Positions 1-7,763 of a stretch of 30,560 bases of DNA are shown in pieces. This DNA comes from JAPKZH01 sp964537875 (lineage in GTDB: Bacteria > Acidobacteriota > Aminicenantia > Aminicenantales > UBA4085): positions 1 through 30,560 of the forward strand of contig CAZIDN010000043.1 in assembly GCA_964537875.1 (NCBI GenBank), read 5' to 3'. A program made the translations under genes and the position numbers. A model generated the notes under the pieces. It was given only the letters and a program-made list of their open reading frames with translations. It made no database searches and was not told where the DNA came from. The stretch's first letter is position 1. Each line of letters starts with the position of its first letter.

Positions 1-26
1 TTCTTCTTTGATTTCCATGATTGGAC

Positions 27-60
27 AAGAAAAAAGAAAACAGGTCGGTCAGCCGACCTG
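27..60 (-). terminator. Rho-independent terminator
   Basis: Read on the minus strand, an 8-bp perfect stem (CAGGTCGG / CCGACCTG, loop of 4, positions 41-60) is followed by a T-rich run (27-40). It sits directly at the 3' end of the minus-strand transposase fragment. It would end a transcript starting at the promoter near 782-810 and covering the RRM gene and the fragment. Confidence 0.75.
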
Positions 61-225
61 TGTGAACCACATGCGCCCGTACTCCTCGCGCCAGTGCTTA
101 TAGGTCTGTTCTGAGATGGCCAGCCGGCCGATGACTTCTTCCATGGTCGATCCCTGGCCGAGAAGCACGTCGGCCTCGCGAAGCTTGCCGATGATCTTTT
201 CCGGGGAGAGAATCGTCTTGTCCAT
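49..225 (-). pseudogene. Truncated IS3-family OrfA (transposase N-terminal helix-turn-helix)
   Basis: The 58-residue product starts MDKTILSPEKIIGKL and runs through a helix-turn-helix core (GQGSTMEEVIGRLAISEQTY) to HWREEYGRM. This is the usual N-terminus of IS3-type OrfA proteins. An intact OrfA would continue into a leucine-zipper-like segment; here the frame ends after five unrelated residues, so only the DNA-binding part is left. The chosen ATG at 225 has a purine-rich Shine-Dalgarno (GAGGAGAAAGAT) just upstream; an upstream in-frame start at 255 is less likely. The gene lies 91 nt downstream of the RRM gene on the same strand and runs straight into a terminator, so it is probably co-transcribed. 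It could be a dead remnant or a small domesticated DNA-binding protein; no OrfB partner is visible. Confidence 0.65.
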
Positions 226-316
226 ATCTTTCTCCTCTCTTCCTCCAGGCATCATCCCGGGACGATCCCGGGACCGATTGCGGGCGGAAGGTCAAAGCCG
301 CAGGTCAAGTCTAATC

Positions 317-589
317 TCAGTAACGGCGGTAACCCTCTCTCGCGCCGCCGTTAAAATTGCGGGGGCGGGCTTCATCCACCCTGAGGATCCGGCCTTTGAA
401 TTCAGAACCGTTGAGCGCCGCCTTTGCTTTTTCCGCTTCGGCGGGATTGGACATTTCCACGAACCCAAAGCCCTTGCCCTCGATTACATTGACATCCTTG
501 ATTTCGCCATAGCTCGAAAACAAATTTCCCAGATCCTCTTTCGTCAGGAAATAACTAAAATTTCCAACATAGAGTTTGCTGTCTAACAT
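317..589 (-). CDS. RRM-family RNA-binding protein
   Basis: This 90-residue protein is a single RNA-recognition motif. RNP2 is LYVGNF (residues 6-11) and RNP1 is KGFGFVEM (39-46), with the aromatic residues that stack on RNA bases. The rest (ALNGSEFKGRILRVDEARPR) completes the alpha/beta fold, and a short Gly/Arg/Tyr tail follows. Such small bacterial RRM proteins, best known from cyanobacteria, bind single-stranded RNA and are often cold-induced. The start is supported by AAGGAG seven bases upstream of the ATG. A consensus-like promoter at 782-810 predicts a leader of about 185 nt. The family call is firm; the target RNAs and cold regulation are inference. Confidence 0.93.
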   Translation of the reverse strand: MLDSKLYVGNFSYFLTKEDLGNLFSSYGEIKDVNVIEGKGFGFVEMSNPAEAEKAKAALNGSEFKGRILRVDEARPRNFNGGAREGYRRY

Positions 590-781
590 TTTTTCTCCTT
601 AACAGCTTGCTGCAAAAATTGAGCACCTATCCGTAGAACTAAAGAATGATAGGAAGCTCAGATACTTGAGAGGGATTATTAAGACTCTGGATGGGACGAC
701 ATGTCCAAGTGATAATCAGTTCTCTTGTAGCTAACTTTCTATTTTCCTTAATCTTGTGACAGGACTTATAAGCTTGACTGC

Positions 782-810
782 ATTATCTCATGGATCGGGC
801 GGGATGTCAA
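782..810 (-). promoter_or_regulatory. Sigma70-type promoter for the RRM gene, with long leader
   Basis: On the minus strand, TTGACA (810-805), a 17-nt spacer and GATAAT (787-782) form a near-perfect housekeeping promoter. Transcription would start near 775, leaving a 5' leader of about 185 nt before the RRM ATG at 589. The leader contains a possible hairpin (CCTATC/GATAGG arms, 626-653). A long structured leader is typical of cold-shock-type mRNAs, but that reading is inference. Confidence 0.65.
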
Positions 811-831
811 AAGGATATATAAGAAAGATAT

Positions 832-861
832 TTGACAGTGTTTCCTCACTCCTGATATGTT
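832..861 (+). promoter_or_regulatory. Candidate sigma70-type promoter for pcnB
   Basis: TTGACA (832-837), an 18-nt spacer and TATGTT (856-861, 4 of 6 consensus) lie just before the pcnB ATG at 883. The predicted leader is only about 15 nt. The promoter is back-to-back with the minus-strand promoter at 782-810. Confidence 0.45.
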
Positions 862-882
862 TGTCCGGAACGGCTTGAGAAC

Positions 883-2115
883 ATGGACGAACAGCACACG
901 GCTCCTGAACGACCCGATGGACTCGTCATTCTAGAGAGACCGGGGCACCCGATTTCGCACGGTGACATCGACCCGGATGTCCTCAAAATCCTTTACAACC
1001 TCCACAGGCAGGGTTTCATCGCCTATCTGACCGGAGGAGCAGTCCGCGACATGATGTTGGGAAAGCCCCCGAAAGACTTCGATGTCGTCACCGATGCCCG
1101 GCCGGGGCAGATCAAGAAGCGCTTCAGGAACGTCTATGTCATCGGGCGGCGTTTCCGATTGGCCCACATCCATTTCGCGGACGGCAAAATCATCGAGGTA
1201 TCGACGTTCCGGAGTGAGGCAGGGCCGTCCGAAGAGAACGGTCCTGAGGCCGTGGCCGAGCCGAAAAGCGTGTATGGGACGCCCCGGGAGGATGCTTTCC
1301 GGAGGGATATTACGATCAACGCCCTCTATTATGACCCCGTCACATTCTCCGTTATCGACTACGTCGGAGGCCTCGAGGACCTGGCCCGGCGAAAGGTCCG
1401 GGTCATCGGCGATCCCGCAGAGCGCTTCACCGAGGACCCCGTCCGCATTTGGAGGGTGATCAGGCACGCCGCACGACTGGGATTCGATATCGAGGAAGCC
1501 ACAGAGCGGGCGATATATTCCCGTCGCCAGTTGCTGGCTGCCTCCCCTGGGTCCCGCCTCTACGAAGAGCTCAACAAGGACCTCGCCTATGAGACGCGGC
1601 CGGTCTTCGAGGCACTCCGGAAATACAGCCTCCTCAAGTACATCCTAGGCCGGATCGGCGAAGATTACGAGGCCGACCAAAACCTGTCTTCCCGGCTCAG
1701 CGCGCTCCTGGATATCGAAGACCGGGCAAAGTCGCGGGGATTCTTGCTTTCCCTGGAGGAAATGCATGCCCTCATCTTCTGGCCCTGGATCGAACCTCTG
1801 CTGGCCGGGGTGGAAGGAGACCCGAACCTGGTCCTGAAGAACGCTTTCCTGGGCGCCCAAATGAGAGCGACCATCCCCCGGAACCTGCGGGCGAATGTCA
1901 TCCAGATCATGATTATCCTACGGAGCATGATCAGGGCCATCCGGACGGGGCACATGCGGTGGTCCTTGCAGAAGCGGTCCCATTATGATCAAGCCTCCCG
2001 TCTGTTCTTTCTGATCGAGAAAGGCCGGACGCCCGAAGGGGGAGAATCCTTCGAGGGCCTGTTCAAGGAGGCGTTTCCTTCGGGGACAAAATGGCGAAGG
2101 CGCCGGCGTCGATGA
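883..2115 (+). CDS. pcnB: Poly(A) polymerase I (class II nucleotidyltransferase)
   Basis: This 410-residue enzyme adds A residues to RNA 3' ends and so promotes RNA decay. The nucleotidyltransferase head carries LTGGAVRDMMLG (about 49-60), the metal-binding DFD (65-67), and RRFRLAHIHF followed by IIEVSTFR. The segment RRDITINALYYDP and a later EDPVRIWRVIRHAARLGFDIE match the helical nucleotide- and RNA-binding region. The RRFRLAH signature and the Arg-rich C-terminus (KWRRRRRR) favour PcnB over CCA-adding enzyme, since both share the fold. It is somewhat shorter than the E. coli protein. No strong Shine-Dalgarno is visible before the ATG at 883. The next gene, tag, begins 71 nt downstream on the same strand. 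CCA-adding activity cannot be fully ruled out. Confidence 0.9.
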   Translation: MDEQHTAPERPDGLVILERPGHPISHGDIDPDVLKILYNLHRQGFIAYLTGGAVRDMMLGKPPKDFDVVTDARPGQIKKRFRNVYVIGRRFRLAHIHFADGKIIEVSTFRSEAGPSEENGPEAVAEPKSVYGTPREDAFRRDITINALYYDPVTFSVIDYVGGLEDLARRKVRVIGDPAERFTEDPVRIWRVIRHAARLGFDIEEATERAIYSRRQLLAASPGSRLYEELNKDLAYETRPVFEALRKYSLLKYILGRIGEDYEADQNLSSRLSALLDIEDRAKSRGFLLSLEEMHALIFWPWIEPLLAGVEGDPNLVLKNAFLGAQMRATIPRNLRANVIQIMIILRSMIRAIRTGHMRWSLQKRSHYDQASRLFFLIEKGRTPEGGESFEGLFKEAFPSGTKWRRRRRR

Positions 2116-2186
2116 TTCAAGAAACCGAATTCCGGGGACACCGACCGAAAAAAATGGAACGAATTGATTTGGCGGAATCCGAACCA

Positions 2187-2765
2187 ATGAAAAAAAATCT
2201 GAAGCGTTGTCCCTGGCCGACTTTCGATGACCCGCTCTATTTGATGTACCACGATAAAGAGTGGGGCTCGCCGGTCCATAATGACCGGAAAATCTTTGAG
2301 TTCCTGGTCCTTGAGGCTTTCCAGGCCGGGCTGTCCTGGCGGACGATTCTGTACAAGCGCGAGAATTTCCGCAAAGCGTTCGCCGGCTTCGATTTCCGGA
2401 AGGTCGCCCGCTTCAGCGCCCACGACGTGGCACGGCTGATGAAGAACCCCGGTATCATCCGCAACCGGGCTAAGATCGAGGCTGCGGTCAATAATGCCAA
2501 ATGCTTCCTCAACGTGCGCCGAGAGTTCGGCACCTTCGCTAGTTATATGTGGTCATGGGTTGGCGGAAGGCCCATCATCCACAAGCTGCGGAAGCTCGGG
2601 GATTATCCCCCCTTCACTGATGAGGCGGTTGCCTTGGCTAAGGACTTAAAGGAGAGGGGATTCAAATTCCTCGGCCCCACCGTCGTGTATTCACACATGC
2701 AGGCCGTGGGCATGGTCAACGACCACACGGTCGCCTGTTTCCGCCACCGCGAGCTGGCGCGCTAA
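2187..2765 (+). CDS. tag: DNA-3-methyladenine glycosylase I
   Basis: This protein removes 3-methyladenine from alkylated DNA as the first step of base excision repair. From the chosen ATG it reads MKKNLKRCPWPTFDDPLY, then MYHDKEWGSPVHNDRKIFEFLVLEAFQAGLSW, close to E. coli Tag in order and spacing. It has the catalytic-region Glu in LEAFQAGLSW. It also has candidate zinc ligands: the Cys of KRCPW, the His of YHDKEWG, and the NDHTVACF motif near the C-terminus. The frame is open further upstream, with possible starts at 2091 and 2154, but the family normally begins just before the first Cys, so 2187 is preferred; the Shine-Dalgarno is weak. The gene ends 13 bp from the convergent cytochrome peroxidase gene. 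Confidence 0.93.
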   Translation: MKKNLKRCPWPTFDDPLYLMYHDKEWGSPVHNDRKIFEFLVLEAFQAGLSWRTILYKRENFRKAFAGFDFRKVARFSAHDVARLMKNPGIIRNRAKIEAAVNNAKCFLNVRREFGTFASYMWSWVGGRPIIHKLRKLGDYPPFTDEAVALAKDLKERGFKFLGPTVVYSHMQAVGMVNDHTVACFRHRELAR

Positions 2766-2778
2766 GCGACTATTCTTG

Positions 2779-4014
2779 CTATTTCTTGCCGGGGACGAAG
2801 TGGTCGGACAGGGTTTTAAGAAAGGCGACGACGGCATTTTCTTCCTCGTCGGTCAGGCCGAGATCGCCCATCTCGTCGGTGTTCATATTGGCCTTCACCT
2901 CGGGCGGCGGGAAATTGCCAAGATCCCGGGCATTATAAAAGTGAACGACTTCTTTGAGGCTTTTGAAAACGCCGTTGTGCATGTAGACTTTGACGAATTT
3001 CGGGTTTTGCCTAAGGTCGACGTTGCGCAGCGTCGGGACTTTGTGTTTCCCCATATTCTTCTCGGCGTACTGGGCGTACTGCGGCACGGATTTCAGATGG
3101 CCGCCCAGCCCGAGGTCCACCCAATTCTTGCCCTCCGGATTAAACTTTTTATCCATGGTGTAGAAAGGATTGGCGGGATTCTTGGGGACGCCGAGGTTGT
3201 CATACGTGTAATCCGTGAACACGGGCGGCTTGTTGTTCGGACCGGGCTCCAGGGTGTGGCATTGGGAACACTTGGCCTTGGTGTTAAAAAGCATGAGCCC
3301 CTTGAGCTCGGCTTCGTCCAGACCCAGGTTCGCGTAGCTTTTCCAGTTGGCGGAATCGATCGCCGCGACCTTGAGGTTCTTGACCGAGATATTTTTCCAA
3401 AAGAGGTCGAATTTGGAGTTGAACGGATTGACCTCCTCGGAGCGTTCGAAGGCCGCGATGGACCGGCAGATATATTCGTAGATTTTGTCGACGTTCTTGT
3501 CCCAGTCCTCGGCCTTGACCTTCCAGGTCTGCGCAAAAAGGGAAGCGTAGCCGGAACTCTTGACTTTCTGGACGACTGCCTTTTTATCGGGGTTGTTCTG
3601 CTCGAGCAGGTTCAGGAACGGTCCGCCGGCCTGCTCGGCCAGGGGGTCCTTCAGCTCGGCGCCCATGGCCCGGCCATCCCAGAACATACCTCCTACGAAG
3701 TTCCCCTCTTTGTCCAAGCAGAAAACCGGGCTCTCCCCGGCATATCCGGAGGAAGGCGGCTTGCGGTTGCCGAATCTACCCTTGAGAGCTCCTTCATACA
3801 CTCCGCTTCGATTTTCTGTGGGACCGGTCCATCCATCCACTGGGTCATGACAGGCGGCACAGGACTGGCCGGGGGGGGTGGAAAGGTTCGTGTCGAAGAA
3901 GAGCTTTTTGCCCAGTTCCTCGACCGGGGACAGCTTGGCGGCGGTCGATGCTTTGATAAGGACAAGAGCGAACATCGCGGCCGAAAAGACAAAAAAAGCT
4001 TTTTTCATGATCAC
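2779..4014 (-). CDS. Exported dihaem cytochrome-c peroxidase (MauG/CcpA family)
   Basis: This 411-residue protein has a signal peptide (MKKAFFVFSAAMFALVLIKASTA) and two c-type haem sites, CAACH (52-56) and CSQCH (249-253), the hallmark of bacterial dihaem peroxidases. The C-terminal KHKVPTLRNVDL and YMHNGVFKSLKEVVHFYN are typical of the family. The likely role is periplasmic reduction of H2O2 with electrons from small cytochromes. MauG-like oxidation of a partner protein is an alternative, as the two groups share this architecture. A GTG start at 4014 lies 6 nt from AGGAG, a better spacing than the ATG at 4008 (12 nt), so 4014 is kept. The gene is transcribed away from the palindromic repeat at 4209. 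Confidence 0.92.
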   Translation of the reverse strand: MIMKKAFFVFSAAMFALVLIKASTAAKLSPVEELGKKLFFDTNLSTPPGQSCAACHDPVDGWTGPTENRSGVYEGALKGRFGNRKPPSSGYAGESPVFCLDKEGNFVGGMFWDGRAMGAELKDPLAEQAGGPFLNLLEQNNPDKKAVVQKVKSSGYASLFAQTWKVKAEDWDKNVDKIYEYICRSIAAFERSEEVNPFNSKFDLFWKNISVKNLKVAAIDSANWKSYANLGLDEAELKGLMLFNTKAKCSQCHTLEPGPNNKPPVFTDYTYDNLGVPKNPANPFYTMDKKFNPEGKNWVDLGLGGHLKSVPQYAQYAEKNMGKHKVPTLRNVDLRQNPKFVKVYMHNGVFKSLKEVVHFYNARDLGNFPPPEVKANMNTDEMGDLGLTDEEENAVVAFLKTLSDHFVPGKK

Positions 4015-4208
4015 CGTGCGCTCCTTTTTCTCTTATTCCTGTCTATGATAGCGGAAAAGCCTCGTTTTTTAAACGGGCACGAGCCTTCTTTGCTTTAACA
4101 GTTTTATTCTACCGACGACGTTAGGCTTGATGTCCGTGGATTGTTAGATTATCGACAAAGCCTTCTTCTGTCAATATCGCTTGAATCCGCCCCCTTCTGT
4201 ATCTTGAC
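4015..4208 (-). other. Upstream region of the cytochrome peroxidase gene
   Basis: No gene is seen here. On the minus strand TTGACA (4174-4169) followed after 17 nt by TAATCT (4151-4146) is a weak promoter candidate for the peroxidase gene. The -10 box matches only 3 of 6 consensus bases, so this remains tentative. Confidence 0.3.
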
Positions 4209-4453
4209 GGGGTCAAACCTACTCATTGCGCACTTTCTCGGGAGAAACTTTGCGTAACGAGTAGGTTTGACGAGCGGCTAATATGCCCCGTGGCTTGCCA
4301 CGGGGCATATTAGCCGCTCGTAGAGGGTTCCAAGGGGGAGCCGCCCCCTTGGTCGCAGGGCGGGGTTTCATGCCCCGCCCGAGAAGGGGAGGCAGGGCGT
4401 CGGACGAAGTTCGACGCCCGTTGGAAGGGGTCTTCCCCTCCAAATTGACCCCG
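4209..4453. repeat. Palindromic repeat copy A, interrupted by a nested hairpin array
   Basis: The left arm GGGGTCAAACCTACTC and the inverted right arm GAGTAGGTTTGA (4259-4270) are the same as in copies near 6375, 18018, 19015 and 21378. In this copy the last bases of the right arm are displaced: TTGA at 4267-4270 recurs at 4445-4448 and is followed by CCCCG, which completes the unit. This is what an insertion at TTGA with a 4-bp duplication would leave. The copy lies between the minus-strand peroxidase and M14 genes. Confidence 0.8.
4271..4444. repeat. Array of five tandem hairpins (possible MITE or structured RNA)
   Basis: Five inverted repeats stand almost end to end. 4271-4320 is a perfect 24-bp stem with a 2-nt loop. 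4330-4352 is a 9-bp stem (CCAAGGGGG arm). 4358-4380 is an 8-bp stem (GGGCGGGG arm). 4395-4419 is an 8-bp stem (GGGCGTCG arm). 4421-4443 is a 9-bp stem with one bulged A (TTGGA, GGGG). No plausible protein is encoded. The block is flanked by TTGA direct repeats inside the palindromic repeat. It could be a small non-autonomous mobile element, a structured RNA, or both. Confidence 0.7.
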
Positions 4454-4460
4454 GTCTTTC

Positions 4461-6185
4461 TTACTCCAATATCTTGAAATACTTGAAGATCGGATAGACG
4501 ACGCTGCGCTTGTCGGCGCCGATTGATTTAAGGTAGCTGTCCAGCACGCCCCAGCCTACAAAACCGTCTGCGGCCAGGGGTTCGAGGCAGTAGAAAGCAA
4601 GATTAGCCATGGGCTGCGCCATGTCCACCCGGAAGGTGCCTGCCGGGAATTCCTTGACCGCCGACTTGGCGAACCCGCCCTCGAGCTTCGCCAAATTATA
4701 GCTCCCGCCCGTCCCCCTGCCGATCTTATCGATGACGAACTCTTCTCCCGCCGCCTTGATCGGCTTGGCCAAGACCTCGACCTTGACATTGTGCGTCCTC
4801 AGCTTTTCGGTGATAAAATCCAACTCTGCCGGGATTAAATAGCCGCGCGGCACGGTTGCCTCGGCCGTGCCGACGGGCTTGGTCATGTTCTCAACGCCCT
4901 TGACGACTTCGGGTGCCCCGAGCATGTGGGCCGGGATCTTCGCCCGGACGCTCGTGCCCGGGATATACTCGGATCTGTTCCTCTCCTTATAGGCCAGGAT
5001 GTCGATCTTGCCCCAAGATTCATACTTGCCCGCAACATAATTCTTCAGCTCGCCGCTCTCGGCCTTGTTCCTCACCGCCTCGACGACCTCGCGATCGGCA
5101 TTCCGGCAGATCTCCTGCATTTCCTTGCCGTGGGCGTTGGCGTATTCCAGGATCCCGGCGATGAGCGCGTAGCTGGCATAGATCCTGCGCTCGAAGGACT
5201 CGTGCCCCGGCGTCTCCGCCAGGATGGCCATCCGGTTCCGCAATCCATAGGCATTGGCCACGAACTTTGCTTCGGTGGTCCACATGGCCGCTTCGTGGTT
5301 CCAGGTCGTCGGCGGCCACTTAGCGTCCGTGCCGCCGTGGGTGAAGACTTCGAGGCCGAAGTTTTTTCGCGTCGCCTCCCGCACCGCCGGGAAAAGCTTA
5401 TCGAAGACGTAGCCGCGGGGGCCGGGATGGGCGGCGGGCACGGTGCAGGTAGCGTAGCCGATGGCGTAGCCGTGTTGGACGCGGCCCATCATATGTCCGT
5501 CGTAGATCAAGGTCGGGTCCCAGCGGTTGAAGATCGTCCGGTAAAGCCCATTGACCTCGATCGTCTCCAGCTTGACCGCGTCGCGGTTGAGATTCAGGTT
5601 CTGGGCGTTGTTGCCCGACCCGATGATGTGGGGCGTGCCCTCGCCCAAGGTCCAGGTCTCGTTTCCGTCGATGTTGAAACAGGGGCAGACGATGATGATC
5701 AGGTTGTCGAGTGCGCGCTTCATTTTGCCGAAGAGGATTTCGCGCATGAGCATCAGGAGCGCCTCTTTGCCCTCCGGTTCGTAGGGGTGGATGTTCCCCT
5801 GGAGGTAGACGACCATCTTTCCGGATTTCACGGCCTCTTCGGGGGATGTGACGCGCGGGCTGGCCAGGACCACGGCCGGGCAAATCCTGCGCAGAGAGGT
5901 CGTGAACATATTGATGACATAGACCTTGTCGCTCGACCACTTCAGCATGTCGATGAACTCGAGGAGCTCGAAGTAAGACGTGGTCCGTTCGTAACTCGTC
6001 TTTTCGGGGACAGTCAGGAACTTGGCGGGCCAGTTCCCATTCCAGCCTCTGGGGACGAAATCGCCCCAGTAGATTTTTTGGGCTGCGGCGGCAGGAGTAG
6101 CAGTGGCAGCTGCAGAGGCAGCTGCCGGAGTTGCGACCGGCCCCCAGACAAGAAACGCGAGCGCAAGGATTATCATTTTTTTCAT
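4461..6185 (-). CDS. Exported M14-family zinc carboxypeptidase
   Basis: This 574-residue protein begins with a signal sequence (MKKMIILALAFLVWGPVATPA) and an Ala/Thr-rich linker to about residue 36. The M14 zinc site is visible: H133 and E136 in GNIHPYEPEGKE, then H231 in DGHMMG. The substrate-binding Asn-Arg is N200-R201 in NLNRD, and NIDGNE at 171-176 is typical. The general-base Glu is in MAILAETPGHE. The protein is probably periplasmic or surface-exposed and trims peptides from the C-terminus. The C-terminal 170 residues (from about 400) form an extra region without a recognised domain. The start is well supported by AGGAGGGTAGGCT before the ATG, and a promoter candidate lies at 6300-6329. 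Confidence 0.9.
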   Translation of the reverse strand: MKKMIILALAFLVWGPVATPAAASAAATATPAAAAQKIYWGDFVPRGWNGNWPAKFLTVPEKTSYERTTSYFELLEFIDMLKWSSDKVYVINMFTTSLRRICPAVVLASPRVTSPEEAVKSGKMVVYLQGNIHPYEPEGKEALLMLMREILFGKMKRALDNLIIIVCPCFNIDGNETWTLGEGTPHIIGSGNNAQNLNLNRDAVKLETIEVNGLYRTIFNRWDPTLIYDGHMMGRVQHGYAIGYATCTVPAAHPGPRGYVFDKLFPAVREATRKNFGLEVFTHGGTDAKWPPTTWNHEAAMWTTEAKFVANAYGLRNRMAILAETPGHESFERRIYASYALIAGILEYANAHGKEMQEICRNADREVVEAVRNKAESGELKNYVAGKYESWGKIDILAYKERNRSEYIPGTSVRAKIPAHMLGAPEVVKGVENMTKPVGTAEATVPRGYLIPAELDFITEKLRTHNVKVEVLAKPIKAAGEEFVIDKIGRGTGGSYNLAKLEGGFAKSAVKEFPAGTFRVDMAQPMANLAFYCLEPLAADGFVGWGVLDSYLKSIGADKRSVVYPIFKYFKILE

Positions 6186-6299
6186 AGCCTACCCTCCTGA
6201 AGCAAATGAGGAAATAAAATGGGGACAAATAAAATAGGGAAAGGTGCTCTTTGCACGCGGCACCAATTTTTTGTCTCCATTTTCTCCATAAGATTTTAG

Positions 6300-6329
6300 A
6301 CTTTATTTTGAGAGGCGGGGGCTTGTCAA
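6300..6329 (-). promoter_or_regulatory. Candidate promoter for the M14 peptidase gene
   Basis: On the minus strand TTGACA (6329-6324), an 18-nt spacer and TAAAGT (6305-6300, 4 of 6 consensus) lie about 110 nt before the M14 ATG. Nothing else is seen between 6186 and the repeat at 6375. Confidence 0.4.
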
Positions 6330-6374
6330 GTCAGAGAGGGAGGACAAGAGAGAAAAAGGCGCTCAGATGGATAA

Positions 6375-6441
6375 CGGGTCAAACCTATTCATTTCGGTAA
6401 AATTAACAGGGGAAGTTGCGTAATGAGTAGCTTTGACCCCG
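6375..6441. repeat. Palindromic repeat copy B
   Basis: GGGTCAAACCTATTCATTTC at the left and GCGTAATGAGTAGCTTTGAC at the right are the degenerate arms of the same inverted-repeat family as copies A, C, D and E. This copy has a distinct centre. It lies between the divergent M14 and sigma-factor genes and marks the left edge of the A+T-rich segment. Confidence 0.8.
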
Positions 6442-6519
6442 AGATCTCCTAGCCCTTGCTCATGCCGCGTTTGCCCTGGCGGAGAGTTTCCTGATAAAAT
6501 ATCCAGATTAAGGGCGACC

Positions 6520-7068
6520 TTGAAAAATAACCATAGAGTGCCCGAGCAGAATTACCCCGAGAAGCTCATTCTGGATTTTTCACGATATATCATTTCCAGG
6601 GTCAATTCTTTCAGGTATCAGAAATACGGTATTGATCAGGATGATCTGCTCCAAAATATTTACATCAGAATTTTTAAGGTATTTGAAAAAAATGATAAAA
6701 AAATTAAGGCTTTTAAGTCCTATATTAGTAGGATCGTGGATTCTGTTGTCATCGACACGATCAAGAGTTCGAGAAAAGAAACGGAGGCGTTAAAAGAGCT
6801 CAATCATAATCTTGTCGACGTCAAAGGCCATTCCTTCGGCAAAAGCCAGACGCAGAGCGACGGCCTGAAGGAAATTTTGCTGAGTTCCTTGGACGGACTT
6901 AAGGAATCCCAGAGATATGTCATCAGCATGTATTTGTCGGGCATGGATCTGGACGAAATAGCCGAATTGCGGAAATGGACTCTGGGGAAGACAAAAAATT
7001 TGTATTACCGGGGTCTCAGAGACCTGAAAAAAAGATTGGAGATAAAGGGGGTTTTCTATGAAAACTAA
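6520..7068 (+). CDS. ECF-type sigma-70 family RNA polymerase sigma factor
   Basis: From the chosen TTG at 6520 (AAGGG upstream) the protein has 182 residues, the usual ECF length. Region 2 is YQKYGIDQDDLLQNIYIRIFKVFEKND with KAFKSYISRIVDSVVIDTIK, where the aromatic and Asp-rich DDLLQNIYIRIF segment matches sigma region 2. Region 4 is LKESQRYVISMYLSGMDLDEIAELRKWTLGKTKNLYYRGLRDLKKRL, a helix-turn-helix for -35 recognition. An upstream TTG at 6433 falls inside the palindromic repeat and would add an unrelated Cys/Pro-rich extension, so it was rejected. The stop overlaps the next gene by 11 nt (ATGAAAACTAA), the usual coupling of a sigma factor to its anti-sigma factor. The promoter it controls was not found. 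Confidence 0.88.
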   Translation: MKNNHRVPEQNYPEKLILDFSRYIISRVNSFRYQKYGIDQDDLLQNIYIRIFKVFEKNDKKIKAFKSYISRIVDSVVIDTIKSSRKETEALKELNHNLVDVKGHSFGKSQTQSDGLKEILLSSLDGLKESQRYVISMYLSGMDLDEIAELRKWTLGKTKNLYYRGLRDLKKRLEIKGVFYEN

Positions 7069-7759
7069 TCTCGTCGATCTTAAACAAGTCTACAAAGATT
7101 ATCTTGAGGACCATAAGCCTTCTTCCAGAGAATCCTGTCCTCCTCCCGAAAAACTTGTTCTTTTCGTTCGAGCGAAAATGGCCGGCCGCGATCAAAAAAA
7201 ATTCGTGGATCACGCAACAAAATGTTCTTATTGTTTACACGAGGTCAGAAGCCTCTTGGATATCACCAAGGCGGAAAACAAGTTCATTCTTGAGATGAGC
7301 AAACTCAGGAATTCGGCCGGCCTGGCCAAACGTCCTCAGGCACGGCCTTTGGCCAGACCTTGGTCATGGAATACGGTTTCCGTGGTCTCGGCCATCGTTC
7401 TGCTGGCGGCCATCGCGACGTATTCGGTATTACACTTTTCATCAAGATCCGACTTTCGAAGAGGACCGACAGCCAATATCCAACTCATCTCGCCCGTCGA
7501 TAAAGCAGTTTCGAATGCCGCGTTGAGGTTTAGTTGGGAAGGCGTGCCAAAAGCGAAATATTACGTCATCGAAACGTTCGACGCCTCGCTCGATCTCATT
7601 TGGAGAAGCGAATCTCTCACGACCAACGAATTCCAATCCTCCCAAGATATCCTCCAGAAATTCAGGCCGAATGAAAAATATTTCTGGATGGTGACCGGCG
7701 TTTTAGAAAACGGGGACAAAATCAAATCCCGGTTGAAGGAATTTTCGATCAGAAAGTAG
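7058..7759 (+). CDS. Membrane-anchored anti-sigma factor with zinc-finger-like motif
   Basis: This 233-residue protein overlaps the sigma gene and is most likely its partner. The cytosolic N-terminal part has C27 and then H52-x3-C56-x2-C59 (DHATKCSYC), the zinc-associated anti-sigma pattern. Residues about 105-127 (NTVSVVSAIVLLAAIATYSVLHF) are one membrane segment. The extracytoplasmic C-terminal 105 residues (ANIQLISPVDKAVSNAALRFSWEGV through KEFSIRK) look like a fibronectin-III-like beta-sandwich (SPVDKA, WEGVPKAKYYVI). The expected role is to hold the sigma factor at the membrane until a signal, often proteolysis, frees it. The stop lies 4 bp from the end of the convergent TPR-CHAT gene. 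The call rests on motif and position; the C-terminal ligand is unknown. Confidence 0.82.
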   Translation: MKTNLVDLKQVYKDYLEDHKPSSRESCPPPEKLVLFVRAKMAGRDQKKFVDHATKCSYCLHEVRSLLDITKAENKFILEMSKLRNSAGLAKRPQARPLARPWSWNTVSVVSAIVLLAAIATYSVLHFSSRSDFRRGPTANIQLISPVDKAVSNAALRFSWEGVPKAKYYVIETFDASLDLIWRSESLTTNEFQSSQDILQKFRPNEKYFWMVTGVLENGDKIKSRLKEFSIRK

Positions 7760-7763
7760 ATGT

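Noticed and set aside
2776..4098. Long plus-strand open frame antisense to the cytochrome peroxidase gene
   Set aside because: The minus-strand frame has a signal peptide, two CxxCH sites and family motifs; the plus-strand frame has no recognisable domain and is a by-product of codon bias.
4926..6200. Long plus-strand open frame antisense to the M14 peptidase gene
   Set aside because: The opposite strand encodes a complete M14 zinc site with signal peptide and strong ribosome binding site.
6433..6519. N-terminal extension of the sigma factor from a TTG at 6433
   Set aside because: It starts inside palindromic repeat B and adds a Cys/Pro-rich segment unlike sigma factors; the TTG at 6520 has a better ribosome binding site.
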